Source: Dendrophyllia cribrosa | Taxonomy: Eukaryota; Cnidaria; Anthozoa; Scleractinia; Dendrophylliidae | Length of the DNA stretch: 64,000 nucleotides | Direction of reading: 5' to 3' | Assembly: GCA_024195265.1 (NCBI GenBank) | Contig: JAJLRJ010000001.1 | Span: 1,563,410-1,627,409 of the forward strand | Shown: positions 51,142 through 63,196 of the stretch, piece after piece | How the letters are laid out: each line of letters starts with the position of its first letter | Position numbering within the stretch: the first letter of the stretch is position 1 | Position numbers and translations under genes: made by a program | The notes under the pieces: generated by a model | The model's input: the letters and a program-made list of their open reading frames with translations, nothing else | Told to the model about the DNA's origin: nothing | Database searches by the model: none

Positions 51142-51489
51142 GGTCATGGAATAGCCTTGTGCGCATGTCCAAGTTTAATAGCAATCACAGGGTAAATAGG
51201 TCACGTGACTATAGAAATAGCTTAATAACTTCTAATACAAATTACAGATACCACCTTACAAGGCAGAATAACAATAACTGGACAATTTAGTAGCACATTT
51301 TTAGTAGTATTATTTGTTAGCGTTAACCGACTTTCGAACAACCGGGCCCTGATATTTTTCCGGTCACGTTGTCGTTTATTTGTTTCTACCGGATCTAGGC
51401 GACACGTGTTTACTGTGAACATATCGTTTTTTTGTTTTTAGTAACAGTTTCCGTCTGATTCAGTGCTAAAAATTGCAGGATGGGAATCG

Positions 51490-51981
51490 ATTTTTCATAT
51501 TTAAAAACTGTCCCTATTAAAGCTTTTTTATAATGTAGTCAGTGGCAGAACTCCGGCGCTACTCTCAAGTATGGCCATACATAAGAATATTAAATATCAT
51601 TTAAGGGGTAATAAGATCGAAACTCCGCGATTTTGTTCGTATTATATGAAAAACTCGATCAGCTATCGAGGTGCTGTACTTTGGAACATTGCATCCAGGT
51701 ACCACACTGACAATTACAAGCAATTTTATGCCAGAGCTAGAAAGGATAATTTTATTAAACAACTGGACTTCAATGCAACCTCGATTCAAACGCAAAGTAG
51801 GAACGTAACGGATATTAAGTTTTACTAATGTGAACAATCATGTATATTATTATTATTAATTTTAATGTATATAGAAACGTTTTTAATTTGTAGCTAGAAA
51901 CACGACCCCACAAGCAAGATTTTTGCTTTAACTTATATCGTGCATAAATAAAGGATGTTGTTGTTGTTGTTGTTGTTGTTG
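51490..51981 (+). mobile_element. 3' end of a non-LTR retrotransposon (RT C-terminal tail, TTG microsatellite tail)
   Basis: The frame 51571-51828 reads KNSISYRGAVLWNIASRY, the ending common to CR1/RTE-type reverse transcriptases. An AATAAAGGA...(TTG)n tail ends near 51981. The element is heavily 5'-truncated. Confidence 0.75.
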
Positions 51982-52140
51982 TGGATACCGTCAACGGACA
52001 GGAGGTTTCTCTTCTGTCGCGGAGCTCCGGTCCCTTTCCTCACAGGGAACTCTAACGTGAGCACAGGCATACCATTCACTGCCAGTATTGACTCATTGCC
52101 CCAAGCCTTTCTAAAGGTGATATTTAGGTGTTTTTAAGGG

Positions 52141-52506
52141 GAAGTATCACGGGGATTTGGTGTCATTTTAAAAAGCAAAAAATGATATTGTATGATCACA
52201 AACCGAAAAATAAAGCTCCAGTGGTGTGATAAATTATCACATAATATATCAAAACTGTCGATGAGTGTCTCTAGTCATTGACGGACTGGGTCTCAATGAA
52301 TTGCAACTTGAAAAACGTTAGCCTAATTTTTTTCAAGTTGCCACTTTTTCGTCTCCAAATGGACTAGAACAGACCATAATTTGTTCCTCTTTCAAGAATT
52401 GGCTGATTTCACTCTTTTGGTGTTTCAGCATTATTTTATAAATAAGTTCAGGTGTTGTGAAATGGATTTGACCAAACTGAAAACATCAAAATTCCCGTGA
52501 TACTTC
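52141..52506. mobile_element. 366-bp MITE related to the element at 17135
   Basis: The ends GAAGTATCACGGG and CCCGTGATACTTC pair. Inside, AACTTGAAAAACGTTAGCC...TTTTTTTCAAGTT matches the layout of 17135-17359 and 18760. Confidence 0.8.
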
Positions 52507-53747
52507 ATTTCATAACATAAATTATAAATATTTTCTTGTTGTCTCTCTTTGTAGTTGTTTTGGTGATTCCAGAAACGGAGGAGCGGTTTATCAAACAACA
52601 TGCATGATGTTGAGAGCCTAATACAAAAATAGCACCTTTTATGAAAAAGTTTTTTTATCGATAACCAATACTAAAATAATTAAAAGCATAGTTAAACACT
52701 CAGACAGAAGCTGTCAAAAAAAAACATGTGGGGAGTTATTCGTTTTTTGTGAGGGCAATAATTATTTTGAAAGGACATGCGGTTTCAGTTTCCGCTTATT
52801 TATATCAGCTGATTGTTTATGAGGTCACCTGTTATAAGGAGACCGCTCGAACCAACTTATGTTTAAAGATGAACTATGACTTCATTAACATACTGGATGA
52901 ATACGCGCATGAAAACATACACAACTTTCATCAGAGAAGGCGCCTTAATACTGAATCACAAACTCATATAAAGGCTGTATTGAAAACCGTTTTGCTGTGC
53001 AGTTTACAGCGGAAACGACAAGCTTTATACGAAAAATCGCATCGGCCTTGATCAATGTTCTTGCATTTTCCACTATCGTAGCTTCATATGCAGCGCTTGA
53101 CTCAATAACACTTACTGACGGTTACTGCCGCGGAGGTAAGTTAAATTTAAATGCGCAGGATAATTAAAAATTAACAAATGATATTGTAAAGCAAGTTTAA
53201 CGAGTCTTGGCGCTCTATCTTGCCGCGGTGAAAATTGAGTTCTCGCTTTTCTTTAGTTAAAGTGTTCGATTTCGTTTTCGCGTAAAATAGTTACTTAGCA
53301 TGCAAAACTCTGCATTCTGCCGTTATTGATCAACGGAGGACAGACATTGTTAGCATAGTATAATGCATGGGTAATTCCTATATTTGCAAGTAAGGAAACA
53401 TGTCGTGGATAAAAATAAAGCACATTAAAACATTTTGCAACATCTTTGCAGCAAAAGGGTTTTTCGCGCAGGCGTTTTCGGCGCACGCGATTGGAATGAA
53501 AATCAAACATAATATGTTGTTGCCAAAAGATTTAACTAGAACGTAATTTACTAATTTTCATATTTTGCGATTTTATTTCAAGTTCATCAGCAGGATTTTT
53601 CAAATAATTGAGATAGAGAAAGCTGATGGAAACATATCATTTTATCGGACCAAGCTCGTTGTCTTTTACGAATATAAAAAGCGACGGAAGAAACCAAGTG
53701 ATTTGACGGACGCCATTTTAAACGAGCAGACAACTATTAAGCGAACA
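52507..53747. other. Non-coding stretch upstream of the Rab gene
   Basis: A 107-codon frame at 52728-53051 resembles nothing I know, so I do not call it a gene. The stretch probably includes Rab 5' UTR and promoter sequence. No strong promoter element stands out. Confidence 0.4.
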
Positions 53748-56017
53748 ATGCAACGACAAACGAGCGTAGAAGATGCATACGACTATTTGTTCAAAATTGT
53801 TTTAATCGGCGACTCTGGGGTCGGAAAATCCAACCTGTTATCAAGATACACCAAAAACGAGTTTCACCTTGGCTCCAAGGCGACGATCGGAGTAGAACTG
53901 GCTCAAAAAACAATCGAAGTGGACAACAAAAACATTCGCGCACAAATCTGGGATACTGCAGGCAAGTTGTAATTATAATATTATCAAATTAGTACCTGTA
54001 TACAGCAGTTAATCATATTGAAAATATGTTAAAATGTGTCCTTAAACCAGATTTCTTGTGGAAAGAAAGGCGTCATATTAATTACTCAACTTTGAGCTAA
54101 ACTTGTCATAAACTTGCCTCATGTCAAAAGTCTCGTTTGCAGCAATTGCATATTTGAAATAATTTAGGAACAAGTTCATAATATCTTTTTCGCTTGTGCA
54201 TTAAAATATCACTAGAATATATTAACAGCCACAAAATTAACCTGATATTTCTGCACTTAAATCGAAACTTTACACCACGAAGCTTATATTTATAAAGGTT
54301 ATTAAATTGTAAAAAAGGTTTCCATATGGGAACATTTCTCATATGTTTGATCGTTGAGCCGCGCATTTTAACCATAATTAGCCTCTGATATGAACAAGGA
54401 CGTATGATTACACCTGCATTGCTTTACAATATACCCGCACGCGTGACCGTGAATCTCTTTGTGAGTTAAAACTCACAAAGTCAATCATTTCCCGTTGGTA
54501 ATCTTCAATTAATCGCCTGATGGTATAAATATAATAATTATGTATCCTTCGTTATCATGATCCATGAAGTTGAATTTGGTTGCAGTAAATTAAGGAATTG
54601 GGGCACATGATTCTCAGTTCAGCAAAGATCACGCACGGAATTCCATAGACTGTATAATATGCAAATATAAGTTCATCTGGGGCTGACATTTTAAATGAGG
54701 GCAGATTGACTAAAAAACAGCATATGAGATTGCCAATGCTTCGTTTTTCTTTATAGAAAAAAATATATTTCAAAATTTGCATAACTGTGAGCCGGATGTC
54801 CAACAGACTTGAACAAAACAACAGACTGTAGACAAAGTACAGGAGCTTTACGAACAGAGTGAAAACGACTCCCTCCATTTTGGATTCAGTGCGTCAGTTG
54901 ATGGATGATTATTGTGAAAGAAAAGCAACGATTAATATTGCATTTAACGTTCTAAACATTCACTTCCACCTTCCTTGGGTTACATAACTGAAAGAATGTA
55001 AGATTTGAAATCTAAACTTCGAGCAAAACAAAGCCGCAGGAAGTACTGCTTAATAACGTTTTCTTATGGCCCGAACAAAACCTAATTCGTATCACATGCG
55101 TAAGACTCTTAACGAGAATAGACCGGCAACTTGGCAAACTGATGAAATCACGATGTCTTTTTGTATTAACAAGAGATTAAAATATTACCTGATGGTTTCT
55201 GTAAAGCTTTGAACTGATTTATCTAAACGGTAACAACAGAAGAGGTCATTCTTTTTGGTCTCTTTATGTCACCAGTTTTGTATTGAGTGATACAATAATT
55301 ATATATTCAGAATAACTGAGACTACTGAGGGTGGGAGGGTGGGAAGGTCGGGGAAGTGAGCGTGTACAGGGACTGGGGACGAGCTATGTTGTATCAAGAT
55401 GGCGACTCCCCATATCAAATCAAGCCTCCCATTCGCGGGATAGAATAGACGAGTGCTCAATACGTCACAATTACTTTACCCACAAAGCTCAATTTTCGTT
55501 TCTGTCTTTGCTTTCCCCAGGCCAAGAGCGGTACCGAGCTATCACGAGCGCTTACTACCGCGGAGCCCTGGGTGCCATTTTGGTATACGATATAGCCAAG
55601 GTGACGTCATTTCAGAATCTGGACAAATGGATCTCCGAACTCAAACAGCATACGGACTCTAACTTGTGTGTGATAATAGTCGGCAATAAATCGGACCTTA
55701 AGCATCTGAGAATAGTAGAAACAAAACGTGGCCAACAATATGCCACTGATCACGGCATGTTATTCGTGGAGACTTCAGCGCTGGATTCCAGTAATGTTAC
55801 AGAGGCGTTTGAAGACCTCGTGATGGAAATTTACGAAGGAGTCAAGGAAAGAGAAAAGGCGATAAAAGTCAGTAGATCAGCGCTGCCTTTTCCACCAGAA
55901 CACACAGCGGAAGCAGTTCAAAATGGAACGAACGGATCTGTTAAGTTAGCGAGTTCGGCTGCAGGGCCTGATCAGGAAAAACGCCGAAAAACTAAAGTGC
56001 CCTGTTGTTCAACATAG
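53748..56017 (+). CDS. Rab11/Rab25-like small GTPase
   Basis: Exons 53748-53961 and 55521-56017 join into 236 residues. G1 is GDSGVGKS (21-28); switch I is the ATIGVE region; G3 is [19 protein letters not shown] with Q73 intact; G4 is NKSD; G5 is ETSAL. The tail KVPCCST ends in a two-cysteine prenylation motif. The [19 protein letters not shown] opening and the [10 protein letters not shown] switch II identify the Rab11 group, which acts at recycling endosomes. Divergence in the second half ([20 protein letters not shown]) suggests a paralogue and not the canonical Rab11. An upstream in-frame ATG at 53565 would add 61 residues unlike any Rab, so the [15 protein letters not shown] start was chosen. 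AATAAA lies near 56640. Confidence 0.9.
53962..55520 (+). other. GC-AG intron of the Rab gene
   Basis: The donor is CTGCAG|GCAAGT and the acceptor CTTTCCCCAG. Only this pairing restores WDTAGQERYR; the nearest GT would shift the frame. The intron is AT-rich. One short palindrome (54450-54485, CTTTGTGAGTTA and its complement) was seen, and no other gene. Confidence 0.85.
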
Positions 56018-56798
56018 TTGAACTGAAAGCTTGGTCATAATCCTCAGTTGAACTGATATTTTTTTGCAATTTCCAGAAGTTTCTTTAAATTGAAGAAAAC
56101 CTCAAATGGTAATTTACCGCTGCAAAATCGAACGACTTTTGATGTACGATGAACAAGTGATACTTTTATAAAGCCAAACGTAACTGAGAAACAAAAAAGT
56201 GATAATCAATCAAAATGAAGATTGGGAAGATTCACGTAGAACTTTAGTTGATTTTTTTAACAAGTGCTTGCATATCAGTCAGGACTAAAAAAATAAGGTG
56301 TCATTATAATATAGAAAGAGTTGAGATATTTGTCTTGGCTGTTTTGGAAATTTGCGTAACTACACCGACTTTTAGAAATTAAACAACCATCAGTCAGTAT
56401 TTAGAGAGCGAAGTAAATGGAGACGGGCTGTTTTAGTAGAATTAAAATTACAGTTAATGTTACACATTAAGAAATCAAAATATGTATCATATGATTACCT
56501 TGTTGGTTATGTTAATGTTTCTCGAATCATTGTAGATTCGGCGGTTTTTTTTTAGAATTTCTTCAGAAGCTGTAAAAGTTGTTTGGTTATTGTTACTTAC
56601 ACTATCGAAACTAGCGTTGTGTATGGATACAGTGACAAAATAAAATCAACACATTACTGGCCGTTTCTCTCTCCGCATTTATTTGTTATCATAACCGCTC
56701 GGCTGAGCAGTTTTAAATTCTACTTTTAGCGGCTCGGTGCATGGAATTTCACCTGCGCGCGAGAATTGAGGTCCGGTGTGGTGTTCATGAGAGAGCTG

Positions 56799-57765
56799 AT
56801 AAACAACTGATGTAACATGATCGATAACATCTTCAGTTGTACCTGTGTTATGGACAGACATATCTTGCCTTTAGAATAAAACCTCGAGTTATGCGATAAT
56901 GATTGTAAAAGTCTGTGCGGATGAAAATTAAAGTGTGACCATTCCAATGAGGGCTATTCGGACCAGTACTTTAATATATTAAAGTTCAAGCTTGCCACCC
57001 TTTGGAAAGATTTTCAAGTTGTTCGATTGTCATTTCTATTCTAGCAGTATTAATACTGATGACGAAAGTTTCGAAACGCTGAAATGATCGTTGGCGTGTA
57101 GATTAAAATTAATCTAGATCTAGCAGCAATTTATGACATGTCTTTGTTCACGTGGCTTGATGTTTCCATGACAACAAGATTTTGACAGCCATGTTTTTCC
57201 AAACTTTGTTTGGAACTTTTTCCCATTTGAGGAAAAATTAAAAGTTTATCGTCGTAACTTTTATATTTTTATACCATTTTAGCGTTTCTTTATTGGTTTT
57301 ATTCCTTAGGTTTTGGTCTCTCTTAGGTTTTGAAAAAAAAAATCGAAAACTTCAACATGGCGGCTGTGCGCTGCTGACGCCTAGTTTGCACGTCATTTGA
57401 CGTCATCGTCCTATTTTGAGAACCTCAAAGGAAATAGTTTTGGACCCACTCCATGCCCTCCAATTTTCATTCAAGTGCTCTTAAAGTTGCACAATGTGCC
57501 TCTTCCCACTACCCGATTTGGCGGTTTGAGAGAAGAAACCCCTGGTCTTCTCCCGGAGCGCCGCCATATTGAAAACCGACAAGACACTGGGGACGAGGTT
57601 GTTTGGCAGTCTTGTCCAGGAGTTCCCACGCTCTGCCCGCCATTTTAAAAATGGAGAAGACCTGGGGGCGAAGTTAGCCCCTCGATGTTCAATTCTCTAT
57701 TTTCGAATTGCCCATAATACACTTTGTTTGCCCCCCAAATTTTGCATAAACTATTGTTTTTAAAT
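56799..57765. repeat. ~965-bp direct repeat, left copy
   Basis: It is nearly identical to 59654-60618. The copies differ by ACATCTTCAGTTG versus ACACGGTTG near the start, two single-base changes (GGTCTCTC/GGTCTGTC, GTTTGCAC/GTTTCCAC) and A-run length. It ends exactly where the LINE poly-A (as T-run) begins. Confidence 0.92.
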
Positions 57766-59653
57766 TTTTTTTTTTTTTTTTATTGACTACATTGCATTAC
57801 TCTACAACACATTACGATACCTAACTTTACGTTACAGTGGACGAAAGTTTTAAAAAAACAGTAGATTCCAGCAGTGCAAAAGTAATTAAACACAAGCTTA
57901 TACAATCGTTCGTTCAATATCTATTAACGGCTTCCATTTTTCACTGTGGATTGTAAGTTTGTTGTTTTTTTTTGCAATTGCTCGTTCAATACATTCTATG
58001 TACTTTAATTTATTAGTGACATGAGACAGTAGCGGTAATGATAGTTTTAAACGATTTTGATATATGATCTGTTTCCCAGTAATAATGATGTGATTCAAAA
58101 GCGACCAATGCGACCTCTTTTGTGTTAGGCCGAAAATAATGTCACTATCTGTCAAAAAATCAATATCAATATGTAACGTCCTAATCCAGAGAACAACAGA
58201 CCTCCAAAAGGTTATAGCGAAATTGCAGCGACAAAAGAGATGCTCGAGAGATTCTTCTTGTGTTTTACAGAAAGTGCAAAGAGGCGACTCAACTAATTTC
58301 ATTTTATATAAGGATGTATTAGTATAGATTATTCGATTGAGTAGTTTATACTGAAAGATTCTTGTCTTGGTATCAAGGGTAACTAGATGCGGAATTAAGT
58401 AAACAACATCCCAGTCGAGGTTAGTGTCAGGAAACAAAGATGTGTATTTGTAACGTGCCGATGGGAAAACCTGAATCAGCTCAACTAATTTCCAATACAG
58501 TTTCGAGGAGGTAAGGGAGTCAAGAGAGACATTCACATCAAAATACAGTGAGTAATCAAGATCTGAACTTTGGGCAATAGTTAAGGCATCAAATCTCTCA
58601 GCAGTGGAGTTAAGTAGGCTTTTCCATGAAGATGGAATAGAATTAAATAGGCCCAAGAAGATAAGGTAGTCATTAACATTAAGGCCTTTACTTTCAAAAA
58701 AGGACCAGTGTTTTAGCTTACCATTATTCGTTAAAACATCGGCAAGGGATATTATACCTTTGGAATAAGGTTTCTTACAAAAAAAGGGTTTTCCTCCGAT
58801 ACGCAGAAATTGATTGTTCCATATAACCTCTCTAAGGACGTGCTCTTTAGTCAGAATGGGTTTCGAGGAAAAATTGGCCCATACAGTAAAGCATTCCACA
58901 TAGAACTTTGGAAGAGTGTTAGGTAAGTCAGCGATGTTAAGATTGCAATGTAATATAAATTTACCACCGTAATCTTTTAGAAAAAAAGAAAGGACTTGTT
59001 TCCATGGGCTGTTATAATTTTCAGAATATTTCTTAAGGCACATGATACGTTGAGTATCGATCAATGTTTGTATATGAGGCATTCGCAGACCTCCATTATT
59101 GTAGTCACTAATCAAAGCAAGGCGTTTAATCTTATCCTTTCCTCTCCATATGAAGTTATATATGATAGAGTTTGCTTGTTTAATTATATCTTTGGTGAGA
59201 TAAATAAGGGATGCACGGAACATAAATTTAGGTATAACAAATGTTTTTATAATCTGAATTTTTCCAAACAAAGTAAGACCTCTCCATTGCCAACCCTTTA
59301 AAGTTTTAGTAAGTGTTTCCAAAATAGCTTCGAAATTAAGTTCCTGTTTTTTGCGCCAATCGTACGTAAAAAAGATACCTAAGATCTTAATAGGCTTATT
59401 AAAATTTTTAATACAAACGTCCGGAGGATTTATATTCATTCGATCGCTTCCAAGCCACAAAGCTTCCGTTTTTTCATTATTTAGCTTCAGTTAAACCAGA
59501 ACAAGTTCCGAATTTGTTAAGCGTTACCAAAAGGCATTGGAAAGAAGTAAGATTTTGTAGAAACGTAGTTAAATCATCTGCGAAAGCTGTTAATTTGATT
59601 TCTTTGTTATCAATCATAATACCTTTTATGTCTTTGTCATTTCGGATTTTAAT
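57766..59653 (-). mobile_element. 5'-truncated L1/Tx1-like LINE
   Basis: The plus-strand T-run at 57766-57781 is the minus-strand poly-A. On the minus strand the element opens inside the reverse transcriptase palm (FADDLTTFLQNL) and runs through the 520-codon frame to 57898. It lies exactly between the two ~965-bp direct repeats, as if they were its target-site duplication. Confidence 0.85.
57898..59653 (-). pseudogene. L1/Tx1-like reverse transcriptase C-terminal part
   Basis: The palm motif FADD is at about 59590. A frameshift near 59480-59495 separates SGLT from KLNNEKTEALWLGSDRMN. The long frame then carries RGLTLFGKIQIIKTFVIPKF, YNFIWRGKDKIKR, GGLRMPHI and the Cys/His tail CTFCKTQEESLEHLFCRC, which is the usual order in L1-clade ORF2. 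The endonuclease and N-terminal RT motifs are missing. Confidence 0.88.
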
Positions 59654-60618
59654 ATAAACAACTGATGTAACATGATCGATAACACGGTTGTACCTGTGTT
59701 ATGGACAGACATATCTTGCCTTTAGAATAAAACCTCGAGTTATGCGATAATGATTGTAAAAGTCTGTGCGGATGAAAATTAAAGTGTGACCATTCCAATG
59801 AGGGCTATTCGGACCAGTACTTTAATATATTAAAGTTCAAGCTTGCCACCCTTTGGAAAGATTTTCAAGTTGTTCGATTGTCATTTCTATTCTAGCAGTA
59901 TTAATACTGATGACGAAAGTTTCGAAACGCTGAAATGATCGTTGGCGTGTAGATTAAAATTAATCTAGATCTAGCAGCAATTTATGACATGTCTTTGTTC
60001 ACGTGGCTTGATGTTTCCATGACAACAAGATTTTGACAGCCATGTTTTTCCAAACTTTGTTTGGAACTTTTTCCCATTTGAGGAAAAATTAAAAGTTTAT
60101 CGTCGTAACTTTTATATTTTTATACCATTTTAGCGTTTCTTTATTGGTTTTATTCCTTAGGTTTTGGTCTGTCTTAGGTTTTGAAAAAAAAAAAATCGAA
60201 AACTTCAACATGGCGGCTGTGCGCTGCTGACGCCTAGTTTCCACGTCATTTGACGTCATCGTCCTATTTTGAGAACCTCAAAGGAAATAGTTTTGGACCC
60301 ACTCCATGCCCTCCAATTTTCATTCAAGTGCTCTTAAAGTTGCACAATGTGCCTCTTCCCACTACCCGATTTGGCGGTTTGAGAGAAGAAACCCCTGGTC
60401 TTCTCCCGGAGCGCCGCCATATTGAAAACCGACAAGACACTGGGGACGAGGTTGTTTGGCAGTCTTGTCCAGGAGTTCCCACGCTCTGCCCGCCATTTTA
60501 AAAATGGAGAAGACCTGGGGGCGAAGTTAGCCCCTCGATGTTCAATTCTCTATTTTCGAATTGCCCATAATACACTTTGTTTGCCCCCCAAATTTTGCAT
60601 AAACTATTGTTTTTAAAT
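59654..60618. repeat. ~965-bp direct repeat, right copy
   Basis: Right-hand copy of 56799-57765. Here the sequence continues past the repeat into the second arm of a palindrome that the left copy lacks. This shows that the left copy is cut in mid-palindrome by the LINE. Confidence 0.92.
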
Positions 60619-60722
60619 GCTCTTGAGAGGACTGCATATTTCCAAGAGCATTTCAAAACAATAGTTTATGCAAAATTTGGGGGGCAATCAAAGTGTATTA
60701 CGGGCAATTCGAAAATAGAGAA
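60535..60722. mobile_element. Foldback element
   Basis: TTCTCTATTTTCGAATTGCC, TTTGCATAAACTATTGTTTT and AAATGCTCTTG are mirrored by reverse complements on the right around a short GAGGACTGCATATTTC loop. Confidence 0.85.
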
Positions 60723-60900
60723 TAGCCCATTTCCGAGTTGCTCTTGGCCTCCTTTTTAAACCGAGGTCAAGAGCAAAACCATTCATATGGATATGAGATT
60801 TGTTTCACATGCAAATATAACTTATATCCATATGTCTTGAATGGTTTTGCATTTGGCCTCGGTTTGAAAAGGAGGCTAAGAGCAACTCGGAACTGGGCTA
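60723..60900. mobile_element. Foldback MITE, same family as 20422-20608
   Basis: The ends TAGCCCATTTCCGAGTTG and CAACTCGGAACTGGGCTA pair. The inner GCAAAACCATTCATATGGAT arm and its partner pair too. Confidence 0.82.
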
Positions 60901-62088
60901 TTCCCCTCACTTTTCTCCTCGTGGAACACCGTGATAATTGTGGATCTTGGTGAAACAAAACTCATCAAAGTTTCCATTCAGGGCCAGAGATTTAATTTCG
61001 CTCTGACGAGCTCGAAGGAAGTTGTACTTACATGTAGGTTTGAAACTGATTTGGTGCGAGTTCGAAAGTTGAAACTGCACTCACGTCAACTTTTCATGAT
61101 TGCTTCCGTCAAAAGTGACAAGTGGTGTTTACCCTTTTAAAGTGCCTTAACTTTCACGACATCTGGCATTACCTCAACCGAATAAAACAGCCACAATTAG
61201 TTGCCAATAGCTCACTCTAAAAAAAGCAGGAAATGGTGCGTGTTTGAAACGAATAAACGAGGCTTTTAATCAGGTAAGCGTTTTGTTGTTTTCAATTTCT
61301 GAAAAATGTCAAAGACCTTTCTAGTAAATTTTATTAAAAACATGGTCATCATTCGCTTTGCATATCGTAAAATCAATATAATAGATTTCAATTTAAATCT
61401 TTTTAGAAGAAATATTAAGCTTTAAAAACATATTTTGCTTCATTATTTTTTCTTCTTCCTCAATTCAATGCTTTGTCCTCTTTTTCGGTTTCAAGTTTTC
61501 AAGAATTTTCAAACGGGAAATTGAAATCACTCGAAGGCCATAGCTATATTTCACTGATCAGTATTTCACAATTTCATCCGAACATATCAAGGGAAACAGA
61601 AACGAGCAAAATAAGACTAGATTGTTGTGGGCATGAGTTTGACTCAATATATGCATTTTCCTCGATCGCTCGATTCTAACCTATTATTCCTAACTGCTAA
61701 AGCAATTGAAAATCGAGTTTGATATTAAATTTGCATAACCGTGAGAGAAGAAACACATGCTCTTCATATAAGTATGTTAAATGTTGAGGCTCTAGATTAC
61801 CATAGATTTCTATTTCCTTGATCATATTAATTGTTCAATTCGCCATGAGTTCAAAGTCAGATCTTGGATCGTTTTATGTGATTCTAACTCTTGGCTTTCT
61901 CAAAGAAATCCTAAAGTGTGACCGTTTAAAATACGTATGAAGGCCCTTTCGTTTTATTTTTCAATGCTGGCTGAAATTATGAAGGTTTTTCCACTCTATA
62001 AAATGAGATTTGAATATTTAAAGTGCGTGTACTCTTTGTAGTAAAGAGTTATAATTAAGCGTCGAGACTGAACCGGCAAACATCAAAC
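60901..62088. other. No gene recognised
   Basis: AT-rich. Around 61875-62010 it holds a diverged copy of the GTGTGACC(A/G)TTNAAA repeat family also present at 26575. No coding region or RNA gene is supported. Confidence 0.5.
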
Positions 62089-62156
62089 TAACCTGCGATC
62101 AGGCGCTCGTTTTTTTTTCGGAGGGAAAGACAAAGAGACCGCCTGATCGCAGGTTA
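62089..62156. repeat. 68-bp palindrome
   Basis: TAACCTGCGATCAGGCG and CGCCTGATCGCAGGTTA are exact reverse complements. A half-site GATCGCAGGTTA also occurs near 36615. Confidence 0.85.
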
Positions 62157-62740
62157 ACATCAAACTTAATGTAAGGATATCCGACGTTTTAAGTTTGACA
62201 TAAATCCCCTCTGTGTTTACATTTGAGTGGAATTCAATCATGTTCAAGAGTCTTCGTAACAGCCACTCAATTTCCAACGGCGTGTAGGAGTACATAATGT
62301 TTCTTAAATACATATTAGAGAAACTTAAATGACTTTATCTTGTCGATATTTTCAAAACTAATGGGACAACAGTGTGTTATAGCCTAATTTAAATGATTTA
62401 AATGGTTTAAATCATAAAAAAATGCAGAAACACTTTCGTTAATACATAATATTTATATAACACCAGACATAAAATAGAGCTTCCAGAAGAATGCTCTTGA
62501 TTTTCACCAGCATGTCTCACAGTGCAAAAGTTCTCAAGACGAGACATGATAATCTGGGCATACAAAACTAGAAAACTGTGATCAGTCAAGAATACTAAAG
62601 CTTCTTTGATTTTCAGAACTCATCTGCTATCAGTGAGACGGGTTGTTCCTTTTTTTCACGAGGCTAGCGTTTATTCAACAAATTCATGTGGCGATATCTT
62701 TTTTTTTTCAAGGAGGAACTCGTAAGCGTTGAATAAAATA

Positions 62741-62913
62741 CAGTGAAACCTCTCCTAACAGCCACCTCTTCTAAAACGGCCGCATGTTTTCTTGTCCCAA
62801 CTATTCATTCATTTACTCAAATCTGGCTTTAATTGAAAACCTCCCCATAACGGCCAGTCCCTACAACGGCCGAAAGATTCTGTCCGGGGACGGCCGTTGT
62901 AGAGGTTCGACTG
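62741..62913. mobile_element. 173-bp pogo-like MITE with TA duplication
   Basis: CAGTGAAACCTCTCCTAACA and GGCCGTTGTAGAGGTTCGACTG-type ends pair partly. They begin CAGT and end ACTG, and are flanked by TA on both sides. Confidence 0.75.
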
Positions 62914-62926
62914 TAGCTATTTTTAA

Positions 62927-62928
<2 letters not shown>

Positions 62929-62960
<32 letters not shown>
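62929..62960. repeat. Poly-G tract
   Basis: An uninterrupted guanine run of about 32 bases. Length may be an assembly approximation. Confidence 0.9.
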
Positions 62961-62961
<1 letters not shown>

Positions 62962-63123
62962 ATCAAATTACTCCGAGTTATTACAGTGTGTCTTTTGGCG
63001 AAATACCATGAGATGCCGTTATCGACAAACTTATGAGGCCGGGGGTTTCGGGCCAAACAAGAGGGAGAATTTAAACTTTCTTTCTCGTCACGATCGTCCT
63101 GAGCAAGACTGTCGCATTGCACG

Positions 63124-63128
<5 letters not shown>

Positions 63129-63187
<59 letters not shown>
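63129..63187. repeat. AT dinucleotide microsatellite
   Basis: About 29 AT units followed by a T-run. Confidence 0.95.

Positions 63188-63196
<9 letters not shown>

Noticed and set aside
52728..53051. 107-codon frame upstream of the Rab gene
   Set aside because: No splice partners, no family resemblance and no clear codon bias; probably chance.
53565..53747. Upstream ATG extending the Rab protein by 61 residues
   Set aside because: The extension is unlike any Rab N-terminus, and the downstream start gives a family-typical opening.
57050..57090. CTGATGACGAAAGTTTCGAAACGC as a hammerhead ribozyme (also at about 59905)
   Set aside because: The CUGAUGA core is present, but the only stem II pairing uses up the G of the required GAAA, and no stem I could be formed.
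57397..57648. 83-codon frame duplicated exactly at 60250-60501
   Set aside because: It lies inside the ~965-bp direct repeat and its foldback part. Duplication explains the identity, and no known protein is recognisable.
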